Source: Arthrobacter cheniae
Lineage (GTDB): Bacteria > Actinomycetota > Actinomycetes > Actinomycetales > Micrococcaceae
Length of the DNA: 64,000 bases
Direction: 5' to 3'
Assembly (NCBI RefSeq): GCF_003602275.1
Contig: NZ_QZVT01000001.1
Coordinates: 92,567 to 156,566 of the forward strand
How positions within the stretch are numbered: the stretch's first letter is position 1; each line of letters starts with the position of its first letter. A program made the translations under genes and the position numbers. The notes beneath the pieces are model-generated. The model was not told the DNA's origin and searched no databases. It saw nothing but the letters and a program-made list of their open reading frames with translations. Positions 10,966-24,479 of this stretch are shown here, piece by piece.

Positions 10966-11436
10966 CTACCAGCGGTAGTGTGCGAAGGCCTTGTTCGACT
11001 CGGCCATCTTGTGCGTGTCCTCGCGGCGCTTGACTGCGGCACCGAGACCGTTGGAAGCGTCGAGGATTTCGTTCTGCAGGCGCTCGGTCATCGTCTTCTC
11101 GCGGCGGGCCTTCGAGTAGCCGACGAGCCAGCGAAGGGCCAGGGCGGTCGAACGACCGGGCTTGACCTCGACGGGCACCTGGTAGGTTGCACCGCCGACG
11201 CGGCGTGAGCGGACCTCGAGGGTCGGCTTCACGTTGTCCATGGCCTTCTTGAGGGCTGCGACGGGATCGCCACCGGACTTGGCGCGAGCACCTTCGAGTG
11301 CGCCGTACACGATGCGCTCTGCGGTGGACTTCTTGCCGTCAACGAGCACCTTGTTGATCAGCTGCGTGACCAGGGGTGAACCGTAGACGGGATCTAGAAC
11401 GAGCGGCCGCTTCGGGGCCGGGCCCTTACGTGGCAT
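10966..11436 (-). CDS. rpsG: 30S ribosomal protein S7
   Basis: S7 is a primary 16S rRNA binder at the mRNA exit and E-site. The chosen ATG gives [20 protein letters not shown] and a standard 156-residue protein. A further upstream in-frame start would only read through rpsL. The conserved [20 protein letters not shown] region is present. One base separates it from the rpsL stop. Confidence 0.98.
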   Translation of the reverse strand: MPRKGPAPKRPLVLDPVYGSPLVTQLINKVLVDGKKSTAERIVYGALEGARAKSGGDPVAALKKAMDNVKPTLEVRSRRVGGATYQVPVEVKPGRSTALALRWLVGYSKARREKTMTERLQNEILDASNGLGAAVKRREDTHKMAESNKAFAHYRW

Positions 11437-11437
11437 A

Positions 11438-11812
11438 TTACTTCTTCTCCATCTTTGCGCCGTAGCGGCTACGAGCCTGCTTGCGGTTCTTGACGCCCTG
11501 GGTGTCCAGCGCGCCGCGGATGATCTTGTAACGGACACCGGGAAGGTCCTTCACACGGCCACCGCGCACGAGCACGATGGAGTGTTCCTGAAGGTTGTGA
11601 CCGACGCCGGGGATGTAGGCGGTCACTTCGATGCCGCCGTTGAGGCGCACGCGGGCGACCTTGCGGAGAGCCGAGTTCGGCTTCTTCGGGGTGGTGGTGT
11701 AGACGCGGGTGCAGACGCCGCGCTTCATGGGGCTGCCCTTCAGTGCGGGCGCCTTGGTCTTGGAGACCTTAGGTGTCCGGCCCTTGCGGACCAGCTGGTT
11801 AATCGTAGGCAC
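11438..11812 (-). CDS. rpsL: 30S ribosomal protein S12
   Basis: S12 is at the decoding centre and is the streptomycin-resistance locus. The GTG start gives [20 protein letters not shown] and the standard 124 residues. Longer in-frame starts extend into non-conserved sequence. The drug-relevant segments [15 protein letters not shown] and [13 protein letters not shown] carry the wild-type lysines, so a streptomycin-sensitive allele is predicted. It is the first gene of rpsL-rpsG-fusA. Confidence 0.98.
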   Translation of the reverse strand: MPTINQLVRKGRTPKVSKTKAPALKGSPMKRGVCTRVYTTTPKKPNSALRKVARVRLNGGIEVTAYIPGVGHNLQEHSIVLVRGGRVKDLPGVRYKIIRGALDTQGVKNRKQARSRYGAKMEKK

Positions 11813-11982
11813 TTTCGTGTTCTCCGTAATGTCAGAAGATGAGATCCCTGTCGCCCTACTCGGCGGCTGCAGCCACCTCGCAGGGCCGCGCCATCCAAAA
11901 GTCGGGATGATCAGTCGTTTGGCGCAACACCGACGACGAAGCTGCCGCAAAACGACTGTAGGCGTGCGAAAATGTGGCATTC

Positions 11983-12003
11983 GTTGTACAACTTACGTAC
12001 AAC
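11983..12003 (-). repeat. GTTGTAC direct repeat with embedded palindrome
   Basis: On the minus strand GTTGTAC occurs twice with a 4-base spacer, and the second copy is part of the perfect palindrome GTTGTACAAC. It lies about 170 bases upstream of rpsL. It could be an operator or an RNA element; it matches no site known to me. Confidence 0.45.
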
Positions 12004-12055
12004 ACGGAGATACGTTTCGCAACGCCAATCCTTTGCCACACAAACAATTGGTCCC

Positions 12056-12063
12056 AAGTCTAC
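12056..12063 (-). promoter_or_regulatory. Putative -10 element of the rpsL promoter
   Basis: GTAGACTT on the minus strand contains TAGACT and matches the putative tuf and tRNA-Trp -10 regions exactly. No good -35 is visible upstream. It is immediately downstream of the rpoC terminator, as expected for a fresh promoter. Confidence 0.35.
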
Positions 12064-12128
12064 CAGAGATGGAAGCTGCTCCCGTGCGGCCCCGCTCCCC
12101 CGCGCAACCTGCGCATTCCTGGGGACGG

Positions 12129-12163
12129 GAAAGGCCCCGGACCCACAGGGTCCGGGGCCTTTC
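12129..12163 (-). terminator. Terminator after rpoC
   Basis: A perfect 16-bp stem (12129-12144 with 12148-12163) closes a 3-base loop, about 50 bases after the rpoC stop codon. The arm ends in TTTC on the minus strand. It separates rpoBC from the rpsL operon. Confidence 0.8.
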
Positions 12164-12210
12164 TCAGGACGTTCGATCCCGACGGCGATCAGCCGCCAGG
12201 ACGTGGTGCA

Positions 12211-15200
12211 TCAGCGGAAGTCGCTGTTGCCCATGTCGTAGTCGTCCAGCGGGATCGCGTGGAACTCGGGGCTCAGGCCACCCTCGACGCCGGCATAGTC
12301 GAAGTCGCTGAACGCGCTCGGACCGGTGAAGAGGTTCGCCTTGGCTTCCTCGGTGGGCTCGACCGTCACCTTCGTGTAGCGGTCCAGGCCGGTACCGGCC
12401 GGGATGAGCTTACCGATGATGACGTTCTCCTTGAGGCCGAGCAGCGGATCGCTCTTGCCTTCCATGGCGGCCTGCGTGAGGACACGCGTGGTCTCCTGGA
12501 AGGAAGCGGCCGACAGCCACGACTCGGTCGCGAGCGACGCCTTGGTGATACCCATGAGCTCGGGCCGGCCTGAAGCCGGCTTCTTGCCCTCGGATACCAC
12601 GCGGCGGTTCTCGTTCTCGAAGCGGCGACGCTCTGCCAGTTCACCCGGAAGCAGGTCCGACTCGCCGGACTCGATCACGGTGACGCGACGGAGCATCTGC
12701 CGGACGATGACTTCCACGTGCTTGTCGTGGATGCCGACGCCCTGGCTGCGGTACACGCGCTGGACCTCGTCCACCAGGAACTCCTGGGCCTTGCGCGGGC
12801 CGAGGATCCGGAGGATCTGCTTCGGGTCGACCGCACCGAAGACGAGCTGCTGCCCGACCTCGACGTGCTCCCCGTCGGAGACCAGGAGGCGTGCACGGCG
12901 CAGGACCGGGTACGCGATCTCCTCGGAACCGTCGTCGGGCGTGACCACCAGGCGAAGCTGCTTCTCGGCATCCTCGATGGTGACGCGACCTGCGACCTCG
13001 GAGATCGGGGCGACACCCTTGGGGGTACGCGCCTCAAAGAGCTCCTGGATACGGGGCAGACCCTGGGTGATGTCCTCCGCGGAGGCGACACCACCGGTGT
13101 GGAAGGTACGCATGGTCAGCTGTGTCCCGGGCTCACCGATCGACTGGGCGGCGATGATACCGACAGCCTCTCCGATGTCCACGGTCTTGCCGGTCGCGAG
13201 CGAGCGGCCGTAGCACAGTGCACACGTTCCGACACTGGACTCACAGGTGAGGACCGAGCGGACCTTGATCTCGGTGATCCCGGCCTCGAACAGCTCGCCG
13301 ATGACGACGTCCCCGAGGTCCGAACCCGCGGCAGCGAGCACTGCACCCTTGGCATCGACGACGTCGGTCGCCAGCGTACGGGCGTACGCCGAGTTCTCGA
13401 CCTCCTCGTGCAGGACCAGCTCACCATCGGCGTTCGGCACGGCGATGATCACCTTGAGTCCACGTTCGGTACCGCAGTCGTCCTCGCGGACGATGACGTC
13501 CTGCGAGACGTCGACCAGACGGCGGGTCAGGTAACCCGAGTTGGCCGTACGCAGGGCGGTATCAGCGAGGCCCTTACGGGCACCGTGCGTGGCGATGAAG
13601 TACTCCAGGACCGACAGGCCCTCGCGGTACGAGGACTTGATCGGACGCGGGATGATCTCGCCCTTGGGGTTGGCCACGAGGCCACGGATACCGGCGATCT
13701 GGCGAACCTGCAGCCAGTTGCCACGAGCACCGGAGGACACCATGCGGTTGATGGTGTTGTCCTTCGGCATCGCTGCGCGCATCGAGGCCGCAACCTCGTT
13801 GGTCGCCCTGTTCCAGATGTCGATGAGCTCCTGACGGCGCTCCTCGTCCGCGATGAGGCCGTTGTCGAACTGCGACTGGACCTTGGCGGCCTGGGTCTCG
13901 TAGCCCTCCATGATGCCGGCCTTGTTGATCGGCGCGGAGATATCGGAGATGGCAACGGTGACGCCTGAGCGCGTGGCCCAGTAGAAACCGGAGTCCTTCA
14001 GGTTGTCCAGCGTTGCCGCCGTGACGACCTTCGGGTAGCGCTCGGCAAGATCGTTGACGATCGTCGAGAGCTGGCCCTTGTCGGCGACCTTCTCCACCCA
14101 GGGGTAATCCAGGGGAAGCGTCTCGTTGAACAGGACCTGTCCGAGCGACGTCTCGATCAGCGCCGGCGTGCCTGGCTCCCAGCCCTCGGGAGCGGCGACG
14201 TCGGCACTGGGCACGAAGTTGTCGACGCGGATCCGGACCACAGAGTTGAGATGCAGCGAATTCATGTCGAACGCCATGATGGCCTCGGCGACACTCGTGA
14301 AGACGCGGCCTTCGCCGGCGCTTCCCTCACGCTTGGTGGTGAGGTGGTGCAGACCGATGATCATGTCCTGCGAGGGCAGGGTGACCGGACGGCCGTCCGA
14401 CGGCTTCAGGATGTTGTTCGAGGAGAGCATCAGGATGCGTGCCTCGGCCTGGGCCTCGGGGCTCAGCGGCAGGTGTACTGCCATCTGGTCGCCGTCGAAG
14501 TCCGCGTTGAACGCGCCACAGACCAGCGGGTGCAGCTGGAGTGCCTTGCCTTCCACGAGCTGTGGCTCGAACGCCTGGATGCCGAGACGGTGCAGGGTGG
14601 GTGCACGGTTCAGCAGCACGGGGTGCTCGGTGATGATCTCTTCGAGCACGTCCCACACCTGGGGGCGGTAACGCTCGACCATGCGCTTGGCGCTCTTGAT
14701 GTTCTGCGCGTGGTTGAGGTCGACCAGGCGCTTCATCACGAACGGCTTGAAGAGCTCCAGGGCCATCTGCTTGGGCAGACCACACTGGTGCAGCTTCAGC
14801 TGCGGGCCGACGACGATGACCGAGCGGCCCGAGTAGTCGACGCGCTTGCCGAGGAGGTTCTGGCGGAATCGGCCCTGCTTGCCCTTCAGCATGTCCGAGA
14901 GGGACTTCAGGGGACGGTTGCCCGGACCGGTGACGGGACGCCCACGGCGACCGTTGTCGAACAGGGAATCGACGGCTTCCTGCAGCATGCGCTTCTCGTT
15001 GTTCACGATGATCTCGGGGGCTCCGAGGTCCAGCAGGCGCTTGAGGCGGTTGTTCCTGTTGATGACACGGCGGTACAGGTCGTTGAGGTCGGACGTCGCG
15101 AAACGGCCGCCGTCGAGCTGGACCATCGGGCGCAGTTCCGGCGGGATGACCGGCACGGCGTCGAGGACCATGCCCAGGGGGCTGTTCGTCGTCGTCAGGA

Positions 15201-16104
15201 AGGCATTGACCACCTTGAGGCGCTTCAGGGCACGCGTCTTCCGCTGGCCCTTGCCGTTCTGGATGATGTCGCGCAGCATTTCTGCTTCGGCAGGCATGTC
15301 GAAGTTCTCGAGGCGCTTCTTGATGGCCTCGGCGCCCATGGAGCCCTCGAAGTACAGTCCGTAGCGGTCGCGCAGCTCGCGGTAGAGGCCTTCGTCACCC
15401 TCGAGGTCGGCGACCTTGAGGGTCTTGAAGCGCTCCCACACCTGCACGAGGCGCTCGATGTCGGCGTCCGCCCGCTTGCGGACGTTTGCCATCTGGCGGT
15501 CGGCCGAGTCGCGGGCCTTCTTCTTGTCCGCAGCCTTGGCGCCCTCACCCTCGAGACGGGCGATCTCGTTCTCGAGATCCTTGGCGATCGCGGCGATGTC
15601 GGAGTCGCGCTGGTCCGTCATCTGCTTCTTCTCGAGGTCGTGCTCGGCCTGGAGGTTGGGCAGCTCGGCGTGGCGGTTCTCGTCGTCGACCGAGGTAATC
15701 ATGTAGGCGGCGAAGTAGATGACCTTCTCGAGGTCCTTCGGAGCCAGGTCGAGGAGGTAGCCGAGGCGCGACGGGACACCCTTGAAGTACCAGATGTGCG
15801 TGACGGGAGCGGCGAGCTCGATGTGCCCCATGCGCTCGCGGCGCACCTTGGCACGGGTGACCTCGACGCCGCAGCGCTCACAGATGATGCCTTTGAAGCG
15901 CACGCGCTTGTACTTGCCGCAGTAGCACTCCCAGTCGCGGGAAGGGCCGAAGATCTTCTCGCAGAAGAGGCCGTCCTTCTCGGGCTTAAGCGTGCGGTAG
16001 TTGATGGTTTCCGGCTTCTTGACCTCGCCGTAAGACCAGCCACGGATTTCATCCGCGGTGGCAAGGCCGATTCGCATGAGGCCGAAGGAGGATTCGCTGG
16101 ACAT
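12211..16104 (-). CDS. rpoC: DNA-directed RNA polymerase subunit beta'
   Basis: This is the beta' catalytic subunit of RNA polymerase. The 1297-residue length is typical for actinobacteria. The first zinc site ([20 protein letters not shown]) is at about residues 60-79. The catalytic Mg motif [12 protein letters not shown] is near residue 530, and the second zinc cluster ([13 protein letters not shown]) near 950. It starts [20 protein letters not shown], with good spacing to a Shine-Dalgarno. It lies 174 bases after rpoB across a structured spacer. Confidence 0.99.
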   Translation of the reverse strand: MSSESSFGLMRIGLATADEIRGWSYGEVKKPETINYRTLKPEKDGLFCEKIFGPSRDWECYCGKYKRVRFKGIICERCGVEVTRAKVRRERMGHIELAAPVTHIWYFKGVPSRLGYLLDLAPKDLEKVIYFAAYMITSVDDENRHAELPNLQAEHDLEKKQMTDQRDSDIAAIAKDLENEIARLEGEGAKAADKKKARDSADRQMANVRKRADADIERLVQVWERFKTLKVADLEGDEGLYRELRDRYGLYFEGSMGAEAIKKRLENFDMPAEAEMLRDIIQNGKGQRKTRALKRLKVVNAFLTTTNSPLGMVLDAVPVIPPELRPMVQLDGGRFATSDLNDLYRRVINRNNRLKRLLDLGAPEIIVNNEKRMLQEAVDSLFDNGRRGRPVTGPGNRPLKSLSDMLKGKQGRFRQNLLGKRVDYSGRSVIVVGPQLKLHQCGLPKQMALELFKPFVMKRLVDLNHAQNIKSAKRMVERYRPQVWDVLEEIITEHPVLLNRAPTLHRLGIQAFEPQLVEGKALQLHPLVCGAFNADFDGDQMAVHLPLSPEAQAEARILMLSSNNILKPSDGRPVTLPSQDMIIGLHHLTTKREGSAGEGRVFTSVAEAIMAFDMNSLHLNSVVRIRVDNFVPSADVAAPEGWEPGTPALIETSLGQVLFNETLPLDYPWVEKVADKGQLSTIVNDLAERYPKVVTAATLDNLKDSGFYWATRSGVTVAISDISAPINKAGIMEGYETQAAKVQSQFDNGLIADEERRQELIDIWNRATNEVAASMRAAMPKDNTINRMVSSGARGNWLQVRQIAGIRGLVANPKGEIIPRPIKSSYREGLSVLEYFIATHGARKGLADTALRTANSGYLTRRLVDVSQDVIVREDDCGTERGLKVIIAVPNADGELVLHEEVENSAYARTLATDVVDAKGAVLAAAGSDLGDVVIGELFEAGITEIKVRSVLTCESSVGTCALCYGRSLATGKTVDIGEAVGIIAAQSIGEPGTQLTMRTFHTGGVASAEDITQGLPRIQELFEARTPKGVAPISEVAGRVTIEDAEKQLRLVVTPDDGSEEIAYPVLRRARLLVSDGEHVEVGQQLVFGAVDPKQILRILGPRKAQEFLVDEVQRVYRSQGVGIHDKHVEVIVRQMLRRVTVIESGESDLLPGELAERRRFENENRRVVSEGKKPASGRPELMGITKASLATESWLSAASFQETTRVLTQAAMEGKSDPLLGLKENVIIGKLIPAGTGLDRYTKVTVEPTEEAKANLFTGPSAFSDFDYAGVEGGLSPEFHAIPLDDYDMGNSDFR

Positions 16105-16180
16105 AGGGTCCCTGTTCTCTCTTAGTTCTCTAAATTCTTGAAGTCTTATGGGGTGCGGCGGGGGTCCAGGCCCGCACCGG

Positions 16181-16264
16181 ACCGGTGTTCGAGGAAGCGG
16201 CCCTTAATATTTCAAGGCCGTCCGCGGCCGCCAGAAATTTCGTTGGCCGCGTTCGAACACCGGT
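16181..16264 (-). other. Large structured intercistronic element between rpoB and rpoC
   Basis: A perfect 12-bp long-range stem (16181-16192 with 16253-16264) encloses about 60 bases. Those bases hold further complementary GC blocks (GCGGCC and GGCCGC), which suggests a multibranched fold. It lies between the rpoB stop and the rpoC start. This could be an RNase processing site or a rpoB/rpoC dosage element; no Rfam family is recognised. Confidence 0.5.
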
Positions 16265-16278
16265 TCGGGGCGTGGAAC

Positions 16279-19788
<3,510 letters not shown>

Positions 19789-20101
19789 GAGGGATCCTTC
19801 CACAGACCGTCAGGCTTGTCAGCGCCCTCGCCTCAGCACCGCCACCGCAGGATGCTGCGGGGATCTCAGTGCTTACCGGAAGTCTGCCCGCGTGAACCCC
19901 AACCAGGTGGCCAGGTTAAACGACGAGAGCAGAGCAAAGCCCACCGCTATATGAAGGCTGAGGTTTTAGAGGGAAGACGCAAAGACCTACACTACGGCAC
20001 AGGCATGAGAAAGTCCAATAGCGCGTTGCACCCTCCTCCGTCAAGCCTGCCGCACCCGGGCGGAGGAAGTATTGGCCCGGCGCTCCGGCAGTGGCAACAG
20101 C
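19789..20101 (-). other. rpoB upstream region
   Basis: This 313-base non-coding stretch lies between crtI and rpoB. It contains a good promoter candidate at 19989-20018, giving a leader of about 195 bases. An additional AT-rich patch (TCATATAG on the minus strand near 19950) may hold a second start. A CCGCAGCATCCTGCGG hairpin-like repeat lies at 19845-19860. No ORF with coding character was found. Confidence 0.55.
19989..20018 (-). promoter_or_regulatory. Putative rpoB promoter
   Basis: On the minus strand TTGGAC (-35, 20013-20018) and TAGTGT (-10, 19989-19994) are separated by 18 bases. The pair lies about 83 bases downstream of the crtI stop and 200 bases upstream of the rpoB start. It fits an actinobacterial housekeeping-sigma promoter. 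Confidence 0.5.
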
Positions 20102-21721
20102 CTAACCCGTCGCAGGCTCGGCGAGCGGCCCCGTGCTCGTGTCCCCGCGCAATCGCTTCACGATCAGTTCCGCGCTGATGAGGCACATCGGGATCCCGAT
20201 GCCGGGAACGGTGGAACTCCCCGCATAGAACAGGTTGTCGACCTTCGCACTCCGGTTCGACCCGCGGAAGAAAGCGCTCTGCTTGAGGATGTGCGCGGGC
20301 CCGAGGCTGGTTCCGCGCCAGGCGTTGAGGTCGTCCGCGAAGTCCTGCGGTCCGTAGCTCCGCCGCACCACGATCCGCTCGGCGAGGTCCGGGACTCCCG
20401 CCCACTCGGAGATCTGGCCGATCACGGCGTCGGCGAGGTCCTCCACCCGGGCGTCTCCCCCGCGCTCGAGCCCGCCCCTGCCGATGGTGACATCCGCCGG
20501 GATCGGCACGAGGACGAAGACGTTCTCATGCCCCTCGGGTGCCACGGAGTCATCGGTCGCGCTGGGGCGGCAGACGTAGAGCGACGCCGGCGAGGGCACC
20601 GAGGTCTCCCTGCCGAAGATCCGGCCGAAGTTGTCCCGCCAGTCCGTGGTGAACAGGAGCGTGTGGTGTTCGAGCTGCGGCAGGCTCCCCCGGACGCCCA
20701 GGTAGAGCAGCAGCGCACTCGGACCCGGGACGCGCTTCTCCCAGTACTTCTCGGGGTACGTCCGCAGGTCGGCCGGCAGCAGCGTGGTCTCGGTGTGGTG
20801 TAGATCGGCGGCGGAGACGACGATGTCGGCGTCGACCGTCGTCGTCGTGCCTGCCGCGCGGTAGGTCACTGCACGAACCGTGGCCGACCGGCGGTCGAGG
20901 GGCGACCTGCCCGGAGTGCGCGCATCGGTGTCGATGGAGACGACGTCCGCGCCCGTGCGGATGTCGACGCCGGCGGCGGTCGCCACCCGCTGCATCGCCG
21001 CGATGAGGGTCGTGAAGCCGCCCATCGGATAGAGCACGCCGTCGTCGAGGTCGAGGTGGCTCATGAGGTGGTACATGCTCGGCGCATCGAAGGGCGAGCT
21101 GCCGAGGAAGACGGCCGGATATCCGAGGATCTGCTGGATGCGCGGGTCCTTGAAGCGCTTCTCGACGAAGGACTGCAGCGGCTGCAGCAGGAGGGAACCG
21201 ATCCGCGGAAGGCGCTTCAGGACGTCCGGGCGGAAGAACGGCAGGAAGGACTGGAAGGTCGAGTAGAGGAAGCGCTTCTTCGCGATCTCGTAGGCGTCCT
21301 CGGCGGAGTCGAGATACTTCGAGAGCTGCTCCCCCGCCCCTGCCTCCATGGACTCGAAGAGCTTGGTGACGGCTTCGCGGTCCGCGGGCACGTCGACAGT
21401 GTCGAAGCCCTCCTCGAAGACGACGCGGTAGCCCGGATCGAGCTTCCGCAGGTCGAGCTGTTCGGCGGCACTCGTGCCCATGAGCTTGAAGAAGTGGTCG
21501 ATCACCTCGGGCATCAGGTACCAGGACGGACCCGTGTCGAAGCGGAAGCCGTCCTGCTCCCAGGATCCGGCCCGGCCTCCGACCTGGTCGCGCTTCTCGA
21601 GCAGGGTGACCCGGTGGCCCTCCCGGGCGAGCAGGGCCGACGTCGCAAGCCCGCCGATACCGCCGCCGATCACGACGACGTCCCGTTCCCCCACGCGCGC
21701 ACGCTCTCTCTGCGGTGTCAT
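20102..21721 (-). CDS. crtI: Phytoene desaturase
   Basis: CrtI converts phytoene to lycopene by successive dehydrogenations at the membrane. The 539-residue protein has an N-terminal FAD-binding fold (VVVIGGGIGGLATSALLARE at about 15-34, then GGRAGSWEQDGFRFDTGPSW). The C-terminal signature is YAGSSTVPGIGIPMCLISAE. The chosen ATG overlaps the crtB stop by 4 bases (ATGA). It is the last gene of crtE-crtB-crtI. The number of desaturation steps cannot be read from sequence, but lycopene fits the elongase at 39.6-40.4 kb. Confidence 0.95.
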   Translation of the reverse strand: MTPQRERARVGERDVVVIGGGIGGLATSALLAREGHRVTLLEKRDQVGGRAGSWEQDGFRFDTGPSWYLMPEVIDHFFKLMGTSAAEQLDLRKLDPGYRVVFEEGFDTVDVPADREAVTKLFESMEAGAGEQLSKYLDSAEDAYEIAKKRFLYSTFQSFLPFFRPDVLKRLPRIGSLLLQPLQSFVEKRFKDPRIQQILGYPAVFLGSSPFDAPSMYHLMSHLDLDDGVLYPMGGFTTLIAAMQRVATAAGVDIRTGADVVSIDTDARTPGRSPLDRRSATVRAVTYRAAGTTTTVDADIVVSAADLHHTETTLLPADLRTYPEKYWEKRVPGPSALLLYLGVRGSLPQLEHHTLLFTTDWRDNFGRIFGRETSVPSPASLYVCRPSATDDSVAPEGHENVFVLVPIPADVTIGRGGLERGGDARVEDLADAVIGQISEWAGVPDLAERIVVRRSYGPQDFADDLNAWRGTSLGPAHILKQSAFFRGSNRSAKVDNLFYAGSSTVPGIGIPMCLISAELIVKRLRGDTSTGPLAEPATG

Positions 21722-22617
21722 GCCGTCCTTCCCTGCGCGGTGAGTCCCGGTACCGCGCGACCGGTGAAGGCTTTCGCCAGAATGCGGAACTTGACCGGGT
21801 TCGGGACCCGGATCCGTGTCCTGAGGAGTTCGTCCGCCGGCGTGCACCGCAACCTCAGGGCAAGTTCGGTGAACAGGCCCTGGGCGAGGGCGACAGCGCG
21901 GCGAGGCGCCGGAGGAAGGCCCGGAAGCGCCGCAGCCGAGACGCGCAGGTCCTCGTCGATGTCGTCGAGGAGCCGGAGCTTGTCCTCCTCGGTGAAGCTC
22001 CCGGGACGGACGTCCGGGAAGTAGCTCCGGCCGAGGGTGGAGAAATCCTCCGCGAGGTCCCGCAGGAAGTTGATCTTCTGGAAGGCAGCACCGAGGTGCC
22101 GAGCGCCGTCCACGAGGACGGCTTCCTGCTCCGGAGCTACGGTCCTGCCGACCAGGAAGACGCGCAGGCACATGAGCCCGACGACCTCGGCCGATCCGTA
22201 GACATACAGGTCGAAGGACTCCTGGGTGTGCTCGCTCCGGGTGATGTCGGCGCGCATGGATGCGAAGAAAGGGCGCGTGAGGTCGGTGCCGATTCCCGTG
22301 GTCCTCGCTGTGACGGCGAAGGCGTGCACCACGAGGTTGGCACTGTAGCCCGTGGTCATGGCCGTCTCGGTGTCACGCTCGAGGTCGTCGAGCAGCCGCT
22401 CCACTCCGGCGGGCGGCAGTCCGGCCCCGGCGGCGGCGCCGTCGACGATCTCGTCGGCGACGCGGACCAGCGCGTAGACGGCCTCGATGGAGCTGCGGGT
22501 GGTGCGGTCGAGGATGCGCGATGCCATGCCGAACGACGTCGAATAGCAGCGGATGACCTCGGCCGAGGTCTTCAATGCGGCCGCATTGTAGCGCGCGAGC
22601 GCATCCTCGACAGCCAC
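21718..22617 (-). CDS. crtB: Phytoene synthase
   Basis: CrtB condenses two GGPP molecules to phytoene. The 299-residue protein begins with a GTG codon that abuts the crtE TAG. It carries the trans-prenyltransferase features CYSTSFGMASRILDRTTRSS, the first acidic motif RVADEIVD and the second motif NFLRDLAEDF. Length and order match the squalene/phytoene synthase family. It is coupled to crtI by an ATGA overlap. Confidence 0.95.
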   Translation of the reverse strand: MAVEDALARYNAAALKTSAEVIRCYSTSFGMASRILDRTTRSSIEAVYALVRVADEIVDGAAAGAGLPPAGVERLLDDLERDTETAMTTGYSANLVVHAFAVTARTTGIGTDLTRPFFASMRADITRSEHTQESFDLYVYGSAEVVGLMCLRVFLVGRTVAPEQEAVLVDGARHLGAAFQKINFLRDLAEDFSTLGRSYFPDVRPGSFTEEDKLRLLDDIDEDLRVSAAALPGLPPAPRRAVALAQGLFTELALRLRCTPADELLRTRIRVPNPVKFRILAKAFTGRAVPGLTAQGRTA

Positions 22618-23685
22618 CTAGTGGACCCTGTCCACGACGGCGGACACCACGGACTCGAGGGCGGACCGCAGTGCGGCCGGCACGACGGCGGACTCGAGGT
22701 GGGTGCGGGCCCGCGAGGCATATTCCGCAGCGAGGTCCGCGGAGTATGCCTTCGCTCCGCTGTCGACGAGGATGCGCCGGACGTGGTCCGCCTCCGCGGC
22801 GGACATCCCGGGGCTACCCACCAGCGACGAGATACTCTCCCATTCGGGACGGGAGGAGACGTAGGACAGCAGGGCCGTGCGCTTGCCCTCACGCAGGTCA
22901 CCCCAGTTCGTCTTGCCGGTGCGTGTCTCGTTGCCGAAGACACCCAGGAGGTCGTCGGCGATCTGGTAGGCGATCCCGGCGTCGCGCCCGAAATCACCGA
23001 GGCGGACGATCACCTCGGCGTCGGCGTCGGCGAGGACGGCGCCCGCCTGCAGCGGCCCTTCGAAGGAGTAGACGGAGGTCTTCAGGCGTGCCATCCGGAC
23101 GATGTCCTCGAGCGGCGGCATCGTGGGATGGAGGGACGTCTCGATATCGAGGAATTCCCCGGCGGCCGAGGCGAAGAGCGCCTCGTCCAGGATCTCGCCG
23201 AGCCTCCGGCGCGTCGCGGCCGGAGCCTCGACCCGCTCGAGCAGGCGGTAGGCGTTGGAAAGGGCGAGGTCGCCGGCGATGACTCCAGCTGACAGTCCGA
23301 CGTGGCGGGCGCCGTCGGGCGACATGCCTGCTGCCTCGGCGATGCTGCGGTAGCGGCCCGAGACGTTCGGTATGCCCCGGCGGACGAAGTCCCGGTCGAT
23401 CACGTCGTCGTGCACGATCAGGGCCGTGTGCAGCAGCTCGAAGGCGGCACCCACTTCGGCTGCGTTCTCGAGATCGCGGCCACCGAGCATCTGGTAGGAG
23501 GACATCACCAGGCGTGGCCGGAAGCGCTTTCCACCGGCAGTGCAGCGCTCGAGGGTTTCCCACAGGCCGTGGTACCCGGGACCGATCTTGGCGGCACGGA
23601 CCTTCGACTCCTCGAAGAACCGCTCGAGTGCACCCTCGACCTGCTCGAGCCCCGCGGGCTCGACCAGCAGAGTGTCCATGTCCAT
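22618..23685 (-). CDS. crtE: Geranylgeranyl diphosphate synthase (polyprenyl synthetase)
   Basis: CrtE makes the C20 GGPP precursor from IPP and allylic diphosphates. It is about 355 residues from MDMDTLLVEPAG; a second ATG two codons later is equally possible. The first Asp-rich motif is HDDVIDRDFVRRG, which has only one residue between the aspartate clusters, and the second is YQIADDLLG. GGKRFRPRLV is the IPP-binding start. It is the first gene of crtEBI, divergent from idi. A much longer in-frame reading upstream overlaps idi and is rejected. Confidence 0.92.
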   Translation of the reverse strand: MDMDTLLVEPAGLEQVEGALERFFEESKVRAAKIGPGYHGLWETLERCTAGGKRFRPRLVMSSYQMLGGRDLENAAEVGAAFELLHTALIVHDDVIDRDFVRRGIPNVSGRYRSIAEAAGMSPDGARHVGLSAGVIAGDLALSNAYRLLERVEAPAATRRRLGEILDEALFASAAGEFLDIETSLHPTMPPLEDIVRMARLKTSVYSFEGPLQAGAVLADADAEVIVRLGDFGRDAGIAYQIADDLLGVFGNETRTGKTNWGDLREGKRTALLSYVSSRPEWESISSLVGSPGMSAAEADHVRRILVDSGAKAYSADLAAEYASRARTHLESAVVPAALRSALESVVSAVVDRVH

Positions 23686-23808
23686 AGGTAAAGTAAACAA
23701 CGAGTAGGGCGCCCCTGACGAAACGCGGGGCGTATGCAGCCGGGACGGCCGCCGGACGCGGCGGGCCCTGGCGCACGGAGCGGACAACCAGCGGAAAAGA
23801 GTGCCAGC

Positions 23809-24417
23809 ATGGCGAGCGAAGCAGGAACCATCGAGCAGGGCTCGGTAGGCAGCGGCGACGGAGGTCCGGCACCCGAGGTCGTGGTGCTGCTCGCCGAGGA
23901 CGGTACTCCGATCGGCACCCACGACAAGGCGACCGTCCACACCTTCGAGACGCCACTCCACCTCGCGTTCTCCACGCATGTGTTCGACGACGCCGGGCGC
24001 ATCCTCGTCACGCGACGTGCGCTCGGGAAGAAGGCGTGGCCGGGGGTGTGGACGAACTCCTTCTGCGGGCATCCCGCCCCGGGTGAGGGCTTCGAGGCTG
24101 CGGTGACCCGCCGGGCAGCCCAGGAGCTCGGGTTCACCGTCCGGGACATCCGGCCGGCGCTCCCCGATTTCCGTTACCGGGCCGTGGACGCATCAGGCAT
24201 CGTCGAGAACGAGATCTGCCCCGTGTACACCGCCGTCGCGGATGGCCCGGTGGCACCCCTGCCCGAGGAGGTCATGGACGTCCAGTGGGTGGATGCGGCC
24301 GAACTGGTGCGTGCCGTGACATCGACCCCGTGGGCGTTCAGTCCGTGGCTGACGCTACAGCTGCCCCTGCTCTACCCGCACGGCGCCGGCGGCCCGGGGC
24401 CGCGCCACGCCGCCTGA
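23809..24417 (+). CDS. idi: Isopentenyl-diphosphate delta-isomerase, type I
   Basis: Idi interconverts IPP and DMAPP and supplies starter units for CrtE. The 202-residue product contains a Nudix-type fold with the catalytic Cys in TNSFCGHPAPGE and the catalytic Glu region SGIVENEICPVYTA. The metal-site histidines lie in HLAFSTH. The chosen ATG gives a family-like length; an earlier in-frame ATG would add 25 Pro/Gly-rich residues. It is divergently transcribed from crtE across about 120 bases, so the two are probably co-regulated. Confidence 0.93.
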   Translation: MASEAGTIEQGSVGSGDGGPAPEVVVLLAEDGTPIGTHDKATVHTFETPLHLAFSTHVFDDAGRILVTRRALGKKAWPGVWTNSFCGHPAPGEGFEAAVTRRAAQELGFTVRDIRPALPDFRYRAVDASGIVENEICPVYTAVADGPVAPLPEEVMDVQWVDAAELVRAVTSTPWAFSPWLTLQLPLLYPHGAGGPGPRHAA

Positions 24418-24479
24418 CCACCACCGGGAACACCTACCCTTGTAGCGGCACCATTTCAACGACGAAAGAGAGTTTCGCC

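Larger units (their letters stand above)
11813..12210 (-). other. rpoC-rpsL intergenic region (terminator plus str operon promoter region)
   Basis: This 398-base gap holds the rpoC terminator (12129-12163) and then the rpsL leader. On the minus strand, GTAGACTT (12056-12063) is a -10-like element shared with tuf and tRNA-Trp. Further downstream lies a GTTGTAC direct repeat that overlaps a perfect GTTGTACAAC palindrome (11983-12003). No coding sequence is apparent. The leader from the putative -10 to GTG would be about 240 bases. Confidence 0.55.

Noticed and set aside
19789-19803. GTG at 19803 as the rpoB start
   Set aside because: It adds five unsupported residues and lies inside the Shine-Dalgarno that serves the TTG at 19788.
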